Part shown: positions 16,693 through 25,860 of the stretch, one piece after another
Numbering within the stretch: the first letter of the stretch is position 1
Layout of the letters: each line of letters starts with the position of its first letter
Source of the DNA: Emergencia sp. 1XD21-10
Lineage (GTDB): Bacteria; Bacillota; Clostridia; Peptostreptococcales; Anaerovoracaceae
DNA: 64,000 nucleotides
Direction: 5' to 3'
NCBI RefSeq assembly: GCF_009936045.1
Contig: NZ_QWEQ01000016.1
Span: forward strand, 1 to 64,000
Position numbers and translations under genes: made by a program
Notes under the pieces: model-generated
Database searches by the model: none
The model's input: only the letters and a program-made list of their open reading frames with translations
What the model was told of the DNA's origin: nothing

Positions 16693-16731
16693 AACACCTC
16701 TTTTATGCAGTGCAGGCGGGAGGTGTTTTTT
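16693..16731 (+). terminator. Intrinsic terminator after the DUF1805 gene
   Basis: Stem AACACCTC (16693-16700) with GAGGTGTT (16720-16727), followed by five T residues. Confidence 0.8.
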
Positions 16732-16826
16732 CGCGGCGTTTTCGAGAGAAAAAGGTTTCAATTCTGCTGTAAATGGTATAAAATAGAAAAGTATGTAACA
16801 ATTATTAAGTTTTTTGGAGGAACAAC

Positions 16827-17549
16827 ATGCTAACACTTGAGAATGTGTGCTGGAAACCGGATGGCAGAGATGCGGTTCTCAAAGGAATTGATTTGCAGCT
16901 AAAACCGGGGAAACTGACTGTAGTTACTGGTCCAAATGGAGGCGGCAAGACTTCCCTTGCGAAGGTTATTGCGGGTCTGAATCAGGTCAGCAGCGGCAGA
17001 ATCAGCCTTGGAGATATAGATATTACGGAGAAAGATATTACAGAACGAGCGAAGCTTGGTATCAGCTATGCTTTTCAGCAGCCGGTCAGATTTAAGGGGA
17101 TTACCGTGCGTTCTCTTCTTGATTTGGCAGCAGGCGGAGACGTTGGCGATGAAAATGTCTGTCAGCTGATGGCGAAGGTGGGGCTTTGCACCAAGGATTA
17201 TATCGATAGAGAAATCAATGCCAGCCTTTCAGGCGGTGAAATCAAAAGAATCGAAATTGCTTCCGTACTGGCGCGAAGAGACAGCAAGGTGCTTATTTTC
17301 GACGAGCCGGAGGCAGGTATTGACCTGTGGAGCTTTACAGGACTCATTGAGACCTTTGAGGATCTTAAAAAAGAACAGGATAAGGCTCTTCTGGTTATTT
17401 CCCATCAGGAGCGTCTTCTTGAGATTGCAGATGAAATTGCGGTAATTGTGGACGGAAAAGTTCGCATTTCAGGTCCGAGCCAGGAAATTATGCCGCAGCT
17501 TTTGGCAGGTGAAAAAGCCGGCATCTGCCCGATTGGAAAGGAGTGGTAA
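16827..17549 (+). CDS. sufC: SufC-like ATPase of a minimal SUF Fe-S assembly system
   Basis: The 240-residue ABC-type ATPase has Walker A GPNGGGKTS (35-43), the signature LSGGEIKR (134-141), Walker B VLIFDEPEAG and switch VISHQ. Like SufC it has no partner permease; the next gene encodes a SufB/SufD-type protein starting 4 nt downstream. Together they form a two-gene system that supplies or assembles Fe-S clusters in the cytosol, the minimal SMS-type arrangement known from anaerobes. TTGGAGGAAC precedes the start, and TTTCAA-17-TAAAAT upstream is a plausible promoter. The extra C-terminal CPIGKEW is unremarkable. Confidence 0.88.
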   Translation: MLTLENVCWKPDGRDAVLKGIDLQLKPGKLTVVTGPNGGGKTSLAKVIAGLNQVSSGRISLGDIDITEKDITERAKLGISYAFQQPVRFKGITVRSLLDLAAGGDVGDENVCQLMAKVGLCTKDYIDREINASLSGGEIKRIEIASVLARRDSKVLIFDEPEAGIDLWSFTGLIETFEDLKKEQDKALLVISHQERLLEIADEIAVIVDGKVRISGPSQEIMPQLLAGEKAGICPIGKEW

Positions 17550-17552
17550 AAG

Positions 17553-18482
17553 ATGGACAAGCTGACAGAAGAACTTTTAAAAGCAGTCTCTGATTATACA
17601 GAGGGAGGCTATACAGGGGCATTCAACATTAGAGAAAACGGCGGCTGCGCAGGCAGACAGTCCACCGACAACATTCAGATTGAGGGTAAGGCTGACGGCA
17701 GCGGTATTGATATTTACATCAAAGCAGGCACCAAAGGAGAGAAGGTTTTCATTCCTGCCTGTGTGACTCGCGGTAACGTGAGTGACCTTGTATATAATGA
17801 TTTTCACGTTGGTGAAGGTGCTGATGTAGTGATTGTAGCAGGCTGCGGTGTGCATACCGACGATGAAGGGGAAGCTGCACACAACGGTATTCATAGCTTC
17901 TATCTGGAAAGAGGTGCTAAAGTTCTTTATGAAGAAAAGCATCTGGGAACCGGAGAAGGAACCGGGCAGAAGAAAATCAGTCCGGTAACCCATGTGGAAC
18001 TTGCTGAGGACGCTGTGCTTGAGATGAACACCATTCAGCTGGGTGGTGTGGATCATTCCGTCAGAACTACCACAGGAAGCCTTGAGGACCGGGCGAAGCT
18101 TTTGATTCACGAAAGTCTGATGACAGACGGAGACGAATACGTCATGACAGATTTTGATGTGGATATGAATGGCGAAGACAGCGCCATTGATTTGATTTCC
18201 CGCTCTGTCGCAAAGGGCAATTCCTATCAGGAATATCATTCCAAGATAAAAGGCAACAACCGCTGTACAGGTCACTCCGAATGTGACGCAATTCTCGTAG
18301 GAAAAGGCAGAGTTAATGCGGCGCCCGAGCTTTATGCCGGTCACCTTGATGCAGAACTGATCCATGAGGCAGCTATCGGCAAAGTGGCAGGCGAGCAGAT
18401 TTTGAAGCTGAGAACTCTGGGACTTACTGAGGAAGAAGCAGAACAGCAGATTATCGAAGGATTTTTAAGAGCAAATGGTTAA
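17553..18482 (+). CDS. SufB/SufD-family Fe-S scaffold protein
   Basis: The 309-residue protein has the SufB/D beta-helix core: THVELAEDAVLEMNTIQLGGVDHS and the C-terminal GHSECDAILVGKGRVNAAPEL and HEAAIGKVAGEQ, with the conserved Cys/His/Glu region. It is far shorter than SufB (~470), lacking most N-terminal sequence, as in minimal two-gene systems where one protein replaces SufB and SufD. It probably works with the ATPase encoded 4 nt upstream. mutY, encoding a 4Fe-4S enzyme, starts 5 nt downstream, which fits a shared need for clusters. Confidence 0.86.
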   Translation: MDKLTEELLKAVSDYTEGGYTGAFNIRENGGCAGRQSTDNIQIEGKADGSGIDIYIKAGTKGEKVFIPACVTRGNVSDLVYNDFHVGEGADVVIVAGCGVHTDDEGEAAHNGIHSFYLERGAKVLYEEKHLGTGEGTGQKKISPVTHVELAEDAVLEMNTIQLGGVDHSVRTTTGSLEDRAKLLIHESLMTDGDEYVMTDFDVDMNGEDSAIDLISRSVAKGNSYQEYHSKIKGNNRCTGHSECDAILVGKGRVNAAPELYAGHLDAELIHEAAIGKVAGEQILKLRTLGLTEEEAEQQIIEGFLRANG

Positions 18483-18487
18483 ACAAA

Positions 18488-19522
18488 ATGGTGAAACGAA
18501 TCGATAAAACTTTTACAGAAACGCTGATGACATGGTACCGCGAAAATCGCAGAGATTTGCCTTGGCGAGAAGACAAAGAACCATATCATGTCTGGGTTTC
18601 AGAGATTATGCTGCAGCAGACCAGAGTGGAAGCAGTACGGGAATATTATCTGCGCTTTATGAAGGCGCTGCCGACCATTTCTGATCTTGCAGCTGCGGAG
18701 GAAGAGACCTTGCTGAAGCTTTGGCAGGGTCTTGGATATTACAATCGAATCCGAAACATGCATAAAGCCGCCCAGCAGATAGAAGCGCAGATGGGCGGTA
18801 TTTTTCCGCAGGAGTTTGATGCTATTAAAGCCCTTCCGGGCATTGGAGATTACACGGCAGGGGCAATTGCATCCATATGCTTTAATCAGAAGACCGCAGC
18901 TGTGGACGGCAATGTGCTGCGGGTGATGAGCCGTTTAAATAACGACGATACGGATATTTTAAATGCCGGGCTGAAGAAGCGGATTACTGCTTACCTGTCC
19001 TCCCTTTATCCAGAAAAAGACTGCGGCGATTTTACGCAGGGACTCATCGAGCTGGGGGCGCTTATCTGCGGACCGGCAGGCGCACCAAAGTGTGAAATCT
19101 GTCCGGTGAACGCCTACTGCGAGGCGAAAGCCGCAGGTACAGCAGCTGCACTACCTGTGAAAGCGAAGAAAAAGGCAAGAAAAAAAGTGGACATGACTGT
19201 TTTTATCCTGCAGGCGCCTTTAGGAACGGCTGTTTGCAGGCGTGCTGAAACAGGTCTTTTAGCGGGACTGTATCAGTTGCCTAATGTAGAGAAAAGGCTG
19301 ACTGCCGCCCAAGCCATAGAGCAAGTGGAACGCTGGGGCTGTGCGCCGAAGAATCTTTTGCGCAGTACCGATTACTGCCATGTATTTACCCATGTAGAGT
19401 GGCATATGACAGGTTATTTTATTGCAGTGGAAAAAATGCCGAAAATTTTCCAGTGGGCAAGCGATGCGCAGTTAGCTGCAGAAATACCGCTGCCGACAGC
19501 TTTTGGATATTTCTTGAAGTAA
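18488..19522 (+). CDS. mutY: A/G-specific adenine glycosylase MutY
   Basis: The 344-residue enzyme removes adenine mispaired with 8-oxoguanine in DNA. Visible are the catalytic Glu in SEIMLQQTRV (~39), the helix-hairpin-helix LPGIGDYTAGAI (~116-127), the catalytic Asp in AAVDGNVLRV (~140) and a Cys cluster C-x7-C-x2-C-x5-C (CGPAGAPKCEICPVNAYC) for the 4Fe-4S centre. The C-terminal MutT-like domain is present. It is the third gene of the SUF-like operon. Confidence 0.93.
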   Translation: MVKRIDKTFTETLMTWYRENRRDLPWREDKEPYHVWVSEIMLQQTRVEAVREYYLRFMKALPTISDLAAAEEETLLKLWQGLGYYNRIRNMHKAAQQIEAQMGGIFPQEFDAIKALPGIGDYTAGAIASICFNQKTAAVDGNVLRVMSRLNNDDTDILNAGLKKRITAYLSSLYPEKDCGDFTQGLIELGALICGPAGAPKCEICPVNAYCEAKAAGTAAALPVKAKKKARKKVDMTVFILQAPLGTAVCRRAETGLLAGLYQLPNVEKRLTAAQAIEQVERWGCAPKNLLRSTDYCHVFTHVEWHMTGYFIAVEKMPKIFQWASDAQLAAEIPLPTAFGYFLK

Positions 19523-19603
19523 AGTAGTAAAGTTTTTATATGAAAAAAATAAAAAATTTACTAGAATTTTGTAAGGTTTTGCGGTATCATAGAGAACGTG
19601 TGT

Positions 19604-19644
19604 GGCATGTCAGAATGCACCAGCATTTGATATGCCTGCTTTTA
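19604..19644 (+). terminator. Hairpin with T-rich tail after mutY
   Basis: A 14-bp stem with one bulged A (19604-19618 with 19623-19636) and an ACCA loop is followed by TGCTTTTA. It likely ends the SUF-mutY transcript, although a role in the leader of the next gene is possible. Confidence 0.65.
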
Positions 19645-19699
19645 TTGCGTTAAGTTAATTTGTTTAACAAAAGAAATGATGTAACCAAAGGAGTAAAAA

Positions 19700-21211
19700 A
19701 TGAACGAGAAGAAACGCGGAATTTGGAACGGTATTGAGCGCTTCGGAAACAAGCTGCCTCATCCCGTTTACATTTTCATCATTCTGACGATCGTAGTATT
19801 CGTCATTTCCGGTCTTTGCGGTAATATTGTATTTCCACATCCAAACACCGGTGAAGAGCAGTATATCATGAACCTGATGAGCAAAGAAGGTCTGATTTGG
19901 CTGCTGCAGTCTATGGTTGAAAACTTTGTAACTTTCAGCCCGCTGGGTATGACCCTGGTAGCTATGCTGGGTATCGGTATTGCTGAAGAAACAGGGCTTG
20001 TAACCACTGTAATCAAATCTTCTATTGCAGGTGCGCCGAAAGTACTTGTAACTGCTGTAGTACTGTTTGTAGGTATTATGGGAAGTTTGGCTGGTTCTGC
20101 AACATTCGTTATTATCCCGCCTCTTGGCGCTATGATTTTTAAGGGTATGGGAAGACACCCGATTGCAGGTCTTGCTGCTGGTTTTGCCGGCGTAGCTGCA
20201 GGTCTTTCTGCAAACCTGTTAATCACGCAGACAGATATTCTGCTTGCCGGTATCACCCAGGATGCAGCACAGATTTACGACCCGAACTATCTGGTAAATC
20301 CGACTGTAAACTGGTACTTCATGGCAGTATCTACCATCGTTTTGACTATCACAGGCACCATTGTTTTAGAAAAAGTGGTTGAGCCTCGTTTGGGCGAATA
20401 CAAAGCTGAAGACGGAGATGGTACTGTAGAAGATACCACACTTTCTGCAGTAACAGCAGAAGAAAAATCCGGACTGAAATGGGCGGGTATCTCTGTTTTA
20501 ATTTATCTTATTGTGGTTGCAATTACCATTGTGCCGACAAACGGCATTCTCCGTGGAGAAGACGGCGGCGTTATTCAGTCACCGTTTATGAGCAGCATGA
20601 TTCCAATTCTGACTGTTTTCTTCCTGGTACCGGGCATTGTTTATGGTATTCGCACCAAGGCAATCAAAAAATCTGCAGATGTAGTAAATATGTGGGGCAA
20701 ATCCATGTCCGGTCTGGCTGGATTTATCGTACTGTGCTTCTTTGCAGGTCAGTTTGTAAAAGCATTTTCACAGTCCAATCTGGGATTATATCTGTCAGTA
20801 AAGGGCTCTGAATTTTTAAGCAGCACCAACTTGACCGGTATTCCTCTCATCTTGGCATTTATCGGTATTACTATGCTGATTAACTTTGTAATCGGCAGTG
20901 CATCTGCAAAATGGGCGCTGATGGCACCGATCTTTGTACCGATGTTCATGAAGATGAACTTTTCACCGGCATTTACGCAGGCAGCATTCCGTATCGCTGA
21001 CTCTGTAACTAACTCCATCTCACCGCTTGAGCCATTTATGCCGTTTATCATCATGACTGCGCTGAAATATGACAAGAAATCTGGTCTGGGTTCTATTATC
21101 GCAACCATGCTGCCAATGGCAATCACTATTGGTTTGACTTGGGTTGTACTGATTGTAGTATGGTACGTTCTGGGACTGCCTCTTGGACCTGGCGCAACCA
21201 TCTTCATGTAA
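19700..21211 (+). CDS. AbgT-family transporter (p-aminobenzoyl-glutamate type)
   Basis: The 503-residue membrane protein has AbgT features: N-terminal GNKLPHPVYIFI, SPLGMTLVAMLGIGIAE, GSATFVIIPPLGAMIF, and in the second half NFVIGSASAKWALMAPIFVP. The family moves p-aminobenzoyl-glutamate or sulfonamides and is coupled to ion gradients. The next gene, 19 nt downstream, is an M20 amidohydrolase of the AbgB type, so import followed by cleavage of an amide substrate is the likely pathway. AAAGGAG precedes the start. Confidence 0.9.
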   Translation: MNEKKRGIWNGIERFGNKLPHPVYIFIILTIVVFVISGLCGNIVFPHPNTGEEQYIMNLMSKEGLIWLLQSMVENFVTFSPLGMTLVAMLGIGIAEETGLVTTVIKSSIAGAPKVLVTAVVLFVGIMGSLAGSATFVIIPPLGAMIFKGMGRHPIAGLAAGFAGVAAGLSANLLITQTDILLAGITQDAAQIYDPNYLVNPTVNWYFMAVSTIVLTITGTIVLEKVVEPRLGEYKAEDGDGTVEDTTLSAVTAEEKSGLKWAGISVLIYLIVVAITIVPTNGILRGEDGGVIQSPFMSSMIPILTVFFLVPGIVYGIRTKAIKKSADVVNMWGKSMSGLAGFIVLCFFAGQFVKAFSQSNLGLYLSVKGSEFLSSTNLTGIPLILAFIGITMLINFVIGSASAKWALMAPIFVPMFMKMNFSPAFTQAAFRIADSVTNSISPLEPFMPFIIMTALKYDKKSGLGSIIATMLPMAITIGLTWVVLIVVWYVLGLPLGPGATIFM

Positions 21212-21230
21212 TTTCACGTAAGGAGAAATC

Positions 21231-22418
21231 ATGTTAGCTGAAAAATATATTGGAAAAATCACTGAGGAACTGGAAAGCCGAAGACAGGCGCTGACTGCTA
21301 TGAGCAGAACCATCTGGGAAAACCCGGAACTGGGACATCAGGAGTTTAAGGCTTCGAAGCTGCTTACTGATATGCTTTCTGAAAACGGTTTTACTGTAGA
21401 AAGAAATCTTTTAGGCATGGAAACTGCTTTTTCCGCGGTGAAAAAATCTGGAAAACCGGGACCTGTTATCGCATATGTTGCAGAGTATGACGCACTTCCA
21501 AAAATCGGACATGCCTGCGGCCATAACCTGTTCTGCTGCTCCGCTGTAGGCGGCGCAATTACCCTAAGCAAAATTCAGGAGGAACTGGGAGGCGAAGTCC
21601 GTGTCATCGGCGCGCCGGCTGAAGAAGGAACTGTTCCTAACTACGGAACTAAAGCGGTTATGGTAAACGAAGGCATTTTCAGCGATGTGGACTGCGTATT
21701 CACAGCCCACGGTGAGGGAGAAACTGTCATCGAGAGAAATCTGGTGGCTGCAACCACTGTAAAGCTGCACTTCCACGGATATGGCGTTCATGCAGGAGGC
21801 GATCCGGTGCTTGGCAAAAATGCACTGACTGCCGGCATGCTTTGCATGAGCAACATGAATGCAATCCGACAGCAGAACCGTCCTTGCGATGTCATCAGCG
21901 GCATTGTAACCGACGGAGGACTGGTTTCCAACACCATTCCTGACAGCTGTGGACTGGAATTCAGTCTTCGTTCCGACACATCTCCGCATCTTGACAGAGT
22001 TGTGCAGAATCTGCGTAACTGTGCGGAAGCGGCTTGCTTGGTAACAGGCTGCACTTACGACTGGGAAGTTGTTCCAAACCCGATGAAAGATACCAAATCC
22101 AATCATCAGATGGGGCTGGTTTTGGCACAGTATTTGGACAGCATTGGAGAAAGCTATACCCAGACAGATTCCAGAAACTTTGCATGGGACGTAGGTGACA
22201 TCACCTACGCGTGTCCGACCCTCGGATCCTACTTCAAAATGGGTCCTAGTGACATCGCTTGCCACACAGAACCTTTCTGCAAGGCAGCAGGCTCGCAGCA
22301 GGGCTTTGACGGTATGATGCTGGCAGCCAAAGGTTTAACCGTAGTTGCCTGTGAATATCTTCTCAATGAAGATTTCCGCAAAGCTGCATGGAAGGAATTT
22401 GAAGAGACAAGAAAATAA
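21231..22418 (+). CDS. M20-family amidohydrolase (AbgB/ACY1L2-like)
   Basis: The 395-residue protein is an M20 zinc amidohydrolase. Metal-site motifs include GHACGHNLF, PAEEG and VFTAHGEG, and the dimerisation domain follows (VKLHFHGYGVHAG). AbgB-type members cleave p-aminobenzoyl-glutamate; related ones act on N-acyl amino acids or dipeptides. It lies directly behind the AbgT-type transporter with AAGGAG before the ATG and is followed by a strong terminator, so the two form an operon for a small amide. The exact substrate is inference. Confidence 0.9.
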   Translation: MLAEKYIGKITEELESRRQALTAMSRTIWENPELGHQEFKASKLLTDMLSENGFTVERNLLGMETAFSAVKKSGKPGPVIAYVAEYDALPKIGHACGHNLFCCSAVGGAITLSKIQEELGGEVRVIGAPAEEGTVPNYGTKAVMVNEGIFSDVDCVFTAHGEGETVIERNLVAATTVKLHFHGYGVHAGGDPVLGKNALTAGMLCMSNMNAIRQQNRPCDVISGIVTDGGLVSNTIPDSCGLEFSLRSDTSPHLDRVVQNLRNCAEAACLVTGCTYDWEVVPNPMKDTKSNHQMGLVLAQYLDSIGESYTQTDSRNFAWDVGDITYACPTLGSYFKMGPSDIACHTEPFCKAAGSQQGFDGMMLAAKGLTVVACEYLLNEDFRKAAWKEFEETRK

Positions 22419-22433
22419 AAAATTGAGTAAATT

Positions 22434-22470
22434 ATGCCGTATCGGGGGATTTTCCTGATACGGCATTTTC
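22434..22470 (+). terminator. Intrinsic terminator of the abgT-like operon
   Basis: A 10-bp stem ATGCCGTATC/GATACGGCAT (22434-22443 with 22457-22466) is followed by TTTTC. Confidence 0.88.
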
Positions 22471-22516
22471 TCTATAGGCGATGTGCGTGATTTTGTTTCT
22501 TTATCCTTTCCTTTGT

Positions 22517-22545
22517 CAGTATCGCCTTTGTCGATACTGTTTTTG
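22517..22545 (+). terminator. Second terminator-like hairpin downstream
   Basis: CAGTATCG (22517-22524) pairs with CGATACTG (22532-22539) and five T residues follow. It could be a backup terminator or part of the repeat-rich intergenic region. Confidence 0.5.
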
Positions 22546-22636
22546 TCGGTACTGCCGGTAGGTGCTGGTGATTGTACTATCCTGACGCGACTGGTTCGTG
22601 CTGCCGATTCATGTAACTGCTTCGTATCGTCGAGAA

Positions 22637-22960
22637 GTCGTGTGCCATAATCCCGGGACTTTTCTGTATACATGGCGCATCACCCTTATAAAGTGCCATG
22701 TTTTAAATGCTTTTTCGTATACACGGCGTTCCGCTGCTGCCAAACGCCATGTTTGAGCTCATTCTCTAGAAAACTGGCGTACGGTTTGCTCCTAAAGCCA
22801 GTTTTTTAACATTTTGACACAGGATGCTGGAAACTTACTGACTATCCGGCGACTTTTTCTTTTATGGACGCCGGGTTTTCTCAAAACTTCTCGTTATATG
22901 GCACTTTCCCATATGTCTGTGCCTTGTATACAAAAATAGAATTAAAACATGGCGTGAAGG
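22637..22960 (+). repeat. Multi-hairpin intergenic repeat, copy 1
   Basis: This ~325-bp block resembles 24500-24830 in order and motif. It holds GTGCCATAATC, then GTATACATGGCG-type modules each closed by GCCAT: CATGGC/GCCATG (22671-22700), GGCGTT/AACGCC (22725-22748), AAAACTGGC/GCCAGTTTT (22770-22805) and GGCAC/GTGCC (22900-22923), with GTATACA again at 22925-22931. No supported reading frame runs through it. It could be a transcribed structured RNA or a non-autonomous mobile repeat. Confidence 0.65.
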
Positions 22961-23090
22961 AATCGTATCTAAAGTGCGGATTAGTGCGGATTTTCGGTAA
23001 AGCAGGCTGTACTGGAAACTTGCTCAAAGCGAAGTCAGCGCATAGCAGCGATAAAGCATGAAAGAGTTTTGAAATAATCTGAAATTTTGT

Positions 23091-23119
23091 TTGAAATTCT
23101 AACGAACTTGGAGTAAAAT
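23091..23119 (+). promoter_or_regulatory. Sigma-A-like promoter of the aminotransferase gene
   Basis: TTGAAA (23091-23096) and TAAAAT (23114-23119) are separated by 17 nt, ~60 nt upstream of the start. Confidence 0.6.
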
Positions 23120-23176
23120 ATAAGTATTTTAGGAGAAAGAAAAGTGTTTTGATAGAAGAAAGGCAGGTAGAGAAAC

Positions 23177-24370
23177 ATGATTTCAAAGAAAATGGTTCCT
23201 TTTGTAGAAGGAAGCTCTGTTGTAAGAGCTATGTTTGAAGAAGGAAAGCGAATGGCAGAAGAATTTGGTCCTGAAAATGTTTTTGATTTCAGCGTAGGTA
23301 ACCCTAGCGTTCCAGCGCCAGAGGAAGTAAAAGAAGCAATCATAGATATCATCCAAAATGATGATCCGCTGTATGTACATGGCTATATGAGTAATGCAGG
23401 TTTTCCAGAAACCAGAGCTGCTGTAGCAGGCAATTTGAACCGGCGTTTCGGCACAAGCTTTACAGAAAATAATATCATTATGACTGTCGGAGCAGGGAGT
23501 GCTTTGAATATTTTGCTCAGAACGATGCTCAATGAGGGTGAAGAAGTAATCGTGTTTGCACCATATTTCCTTGAGTACGGCAACTATATTAAGACTTACG
23601 GCGGCGTAACTGTTGCAGTTTCTCCAAATCCTGAAGGCGGATTTATGCCAAAACTGGATGAATTTGAAGCCAAAATTACCCCTAAGACCAAGGCTGTTAT
23701 CGTTAACAATCCGAACAATCCAACAGGTGCAGTATATCCGGAGGAAATTGTAAAGGGCATTGCTGATATTTTAAAGAAAAAGCAGGAAGAATATGGAACA
23801 GTAATTTACCTGCTTTCTGATGAGCCGTACAGAGAACTGGCATTTGGCGGTGTAGATGTACCGTATATGACAAAATACTACGATAATACTGTTGTGGCAT
23901 ATTCCTACAGTAAATCCCTGTCACTTCCAGGTGAACGTATCGGTTATGTTGTAATTCCTGACGAATCCGACGGTGCTGAAGAATTTATTCAGGCTGTAAC
24001 TGTTGCTAACCGTCTGGGCGGTTTCACCAACGCGCCGTCTTTAATGCAGCTGGTTATCGCAAGGTGTGTTGACGCTCAGTGCGATGTTTCCTACTACGAA
24101 GAAAATGCAAAAGCGCTCTACGGCGGCCTGACTGCGCTGGGATTTGAATGCACCAAGCCGGAAGGTGCATTTTACCTGTGGATGAAGTCCCCTGTAAAGA
24201 ACGAAAAGGAATTTGTAGCAGCGGCAAAGAAACATAATCTTCTGTTAGTGCCGGGAAGTTCTTTTGCAGGCCCAGGCTATGTGAGAATGGCATACTGCGT
24301 ATCCCGCGAAAAGATTATGAATTCCCTGCCTAGATTTGCAGAGTTGGCAAAGGAATACAATTTAGATTAA
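23177..24370 (+). CDS. Class I/II PLP-dependent aminotransferase
   Basis: The 397-residue protein is a fold-type I aminotransferase of the aspartate aminotransferase superfamily. Landmarks are VNNPNNPTGAVY, LLSDEPYRELAF, the PLP lysine in SYSKSLSLPGERIGY and the carboxylate-binding Arg in GYVRMAYCVS. Length is normal. Substrate cannot be assigned. AGGCAGG precedes the ATG. It is monocistronic, with its own promoter and terminator, and is flanked on both sides by copies of a multi-hairpin repeat. Confidence 0.92.
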   Translation: MISKKMVPFVEGSSVVRAMFEEGKRMAEEFGPENVFDFSVGNPSVPAPEEVKEAIIDIIQNDDPLYVHGYMSNAGFPETRAAVAGNLNRRFGTSFTENNIIMTVGAGSALNILLRTMLNEGEEVIVFAPYFLEYGNYIKTYGGVTVAVSPNPEGGFMPKLDEFEAKITPKTKAVIVNNPNNPTGAVYPEEIVKGIADILKKKQEEYGTVIYLLSDEPYRELAFGGVDVPYMTKYYDNTVVAYSYSKSLSLPGERIGYVVIPDESDGAEEFIQAVTVANRLGGFTNAPSLMQLVIARCVDAQCDVSYYEENAKALYGGLTALGFECTKPEGAFYLWMKSPVKNEKEFVAAAKKHNLLLVPGSSFAGPGYVRMAYCVSREKIMNSLPRFAELAKEYNLD

Positions 24371-24391
24371 TTGTACATCGAGATAATAGAG

Positions 24392-24426
24392 AAAGGGACT
24401 GTCTCAAGCGTAGACAGTCTCTTTGC
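24392..24426 (+). terminator. Intrinsic terminator of the aminotransferase gene
   Basis: A stem of about 12 bp, AAGGGACTGTCT with AGACAGTCTCTT, encloses CAAGCGT; a short T-run is part of the 3' arm. Confidence 0.75.
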
Positions 24427-24499
24427 CGTAAAAGTAGTATTAGAGCGAAAAAGGATTCAGGTCAAATGCTGGGATTTGGTATGCGGCAGTTCATGCTGC

Positions 24500-24830
24500 G
24501 GAGAAACCGGCGCGCCATAATCTCAGGATTTTTTTGTATATCTGGCGTTCACTCCCTGGAAAACGCCATATTTTAAGCGTTTTTTTGTATACATGGCGCC
24601 AGCCACTCGCCAAACGCCATATTTGAATTCATTTTCTGAAAAACTGGCGCGCACCTGCTGCCTGATACCTACCTTTTTGATATTTTACTGTAGAGTGCCA
24701 AAGTTTTTCCGACTTTCTGTCTGCATTTCTTTCTGCAGCCGCCATTTTTTCTTAAAAAGCTTTTATATATGGCACTTTTTCGCAGGTCTGCGCCATGTAT
24801 ACAGAAATCAAGGTCAAATATGGCGCGCAA
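24500..24830 (+). repeat. Multi-hairpin intergenic repeat, copy 2
   Basis: Same order of motifs as 22637-22960 and in direct orientation: CGCCATAATC, GTATATCTGGCGTT paired with AACGCCATA (24544-24567), GTATACATGGCG paired with CGCCAT (24593-24620), AAAACTGGCG, and ATATGGC paired with GCGCCAT followed by GTATACAG. Sequence between hairpins has drifted while the paired arms persist, suggesting structural constraint. A 131-codon frame running through it lacks a ribosome binding site. Confidence 0.65.
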
Positions 24831-24938
24831 ATCATCGACATATCCCCATTCTCTTTTTGTTAAGCTTACTCCCGTACACAAACCTAGGACTTACTGCTTC
24901 AAACGGGTGCGTGGAAATCTTGTTGTCCTCAGACAATA

Positions 24939-24975
24939 AAAAGACGCGCACAAGATTCACCGATACACGTCTTTT
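24939..24975 (-). terminator. Intrinsic terminator of the phosphoribosyltransferase gene
   Basis: AAAAGACGCG (24939-24948) pairs with CACGTCTTTT (24966-24975) with one G-U pair; on the minus strand a U-run follows. Confidence 0.75.
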
Positions 24976-24992
24976 AATTATCCGTTAATCAT

Positions 24993-25643
24993 TTAGTTTC
25001 GGAATGTGGAAACTGAAATTTCGGTTTCTGCTTCTCTTGCTTTTGCAGCCTTTTTCATAGGGCTTTCAATCGGGGTAAAGGTGCCGTCTTCGTTTGGTGT
25101 AAAGACATAGTGTTCTTTTAAGAAGATGATATCATCTCTGTAAACCGAGTCAAGCTCAGCAAGAACTGCTGCACGGCACACGATTTCGGCTCCAGCTTCC
25201 TTTGCCAAAGTTTCCAGTGCGTTCAGCGATTCCCCGGTAGCAATGACGTCGTCTATAATCGCAACTCTCTTGCCGCGAATCTTATCTACATCGCAACCGT
25301 CCATGTAAAGGGTCTGTTTTTTCTGGGTGGTGATGGAGTAAACATTGGCTTCCAGCACATTCTGCATATATGGTTTGTTGCTTTTCCTTGCTACGACAAA
25401 GTCCTTGTGACCTAGAATTCTGCTGAGCTCATAGGTTAGAATGATTCCTTTAGCTTCAGCAGTTAAAAGTACATCAAATTCCGGCAGTTTTTTTGCAAGT
25501 TCAGGCGCAACAGCCTGTACCAGCTCTGTATCAGAAACGATACAAAAGCTGGCAAGAGCCATGTCTTCTTTTATCTTTACAAAAGGAAGTTTTCTCTTTA
25601 CTCCGCAAATCTCAAAATCAAAATAAGGTGGTTGATATCGCAT
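24993..25643 (-). CDS. Type I phosphoribosyltransferase (adenine/xanthine PRT-like)
   Basis: The 216-residue protein has the PRPP-binding loop VAIIDDVIATGESLNAL, typical of purine-type phosphoribosyltransferases that join PRPP and a base, and the upstream LLTAEAKGIIL motif of APRT/XPRT-like enzymes. It is ~30-40 residues longer than APRT, with a charged C-terminal tail. AAAGGAAACG precedes the ATG. It is monocistronic; the substrate base is not determined. A regulatory PRT of the PurR kind is less likely because no HTH is visible. Confidence 0.85.
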   Translation of the reverse strand: MRYQPPYFDFEICGVKRKLPFVKIKEDMALASFCIVSDTELVQAVAPELAKKLPEFDVLLTAEAKGIILTYELSRILGHKDFVVARKSNKPYMQNVLEANVYSITTQKKQTLYMDGCDVDKIRGKRVAIIDDVIATGESLNALETLAKEAGAEIVCRAAVLAELDSVYRDDIIFLKEHYVFTPNEDGTFTPIESPMKKAAKAREAETEISVSTFRN

Positions 25644-25860
25644 AGCGTTTCCTTTCTGCTATAAGTTGTATTCTTTACAGAGACCTTTTATCGGTTTTCT
25701 GCATTAAAATTTATTATACAGGATTTTTTGCTGTAAATAAACCCCTTTCTATGATAAAAAATGTCGAAACTTACGATTTTGTAAGGGGATTGTAAGCGGC
25801 AGCTATGGAAAGGGAAACAGACGGATTATATAATGTAGGTACAAAGGGGGATTGATAAGG

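Noticed and set aside
24593-24988. 131-codon plus-strand frame downstream of the aminotransferase gene
   Set aside because: It runs through the multi-hairpin repeat and the terminator of the convergent gene, has no SD and no recognisable protein features.
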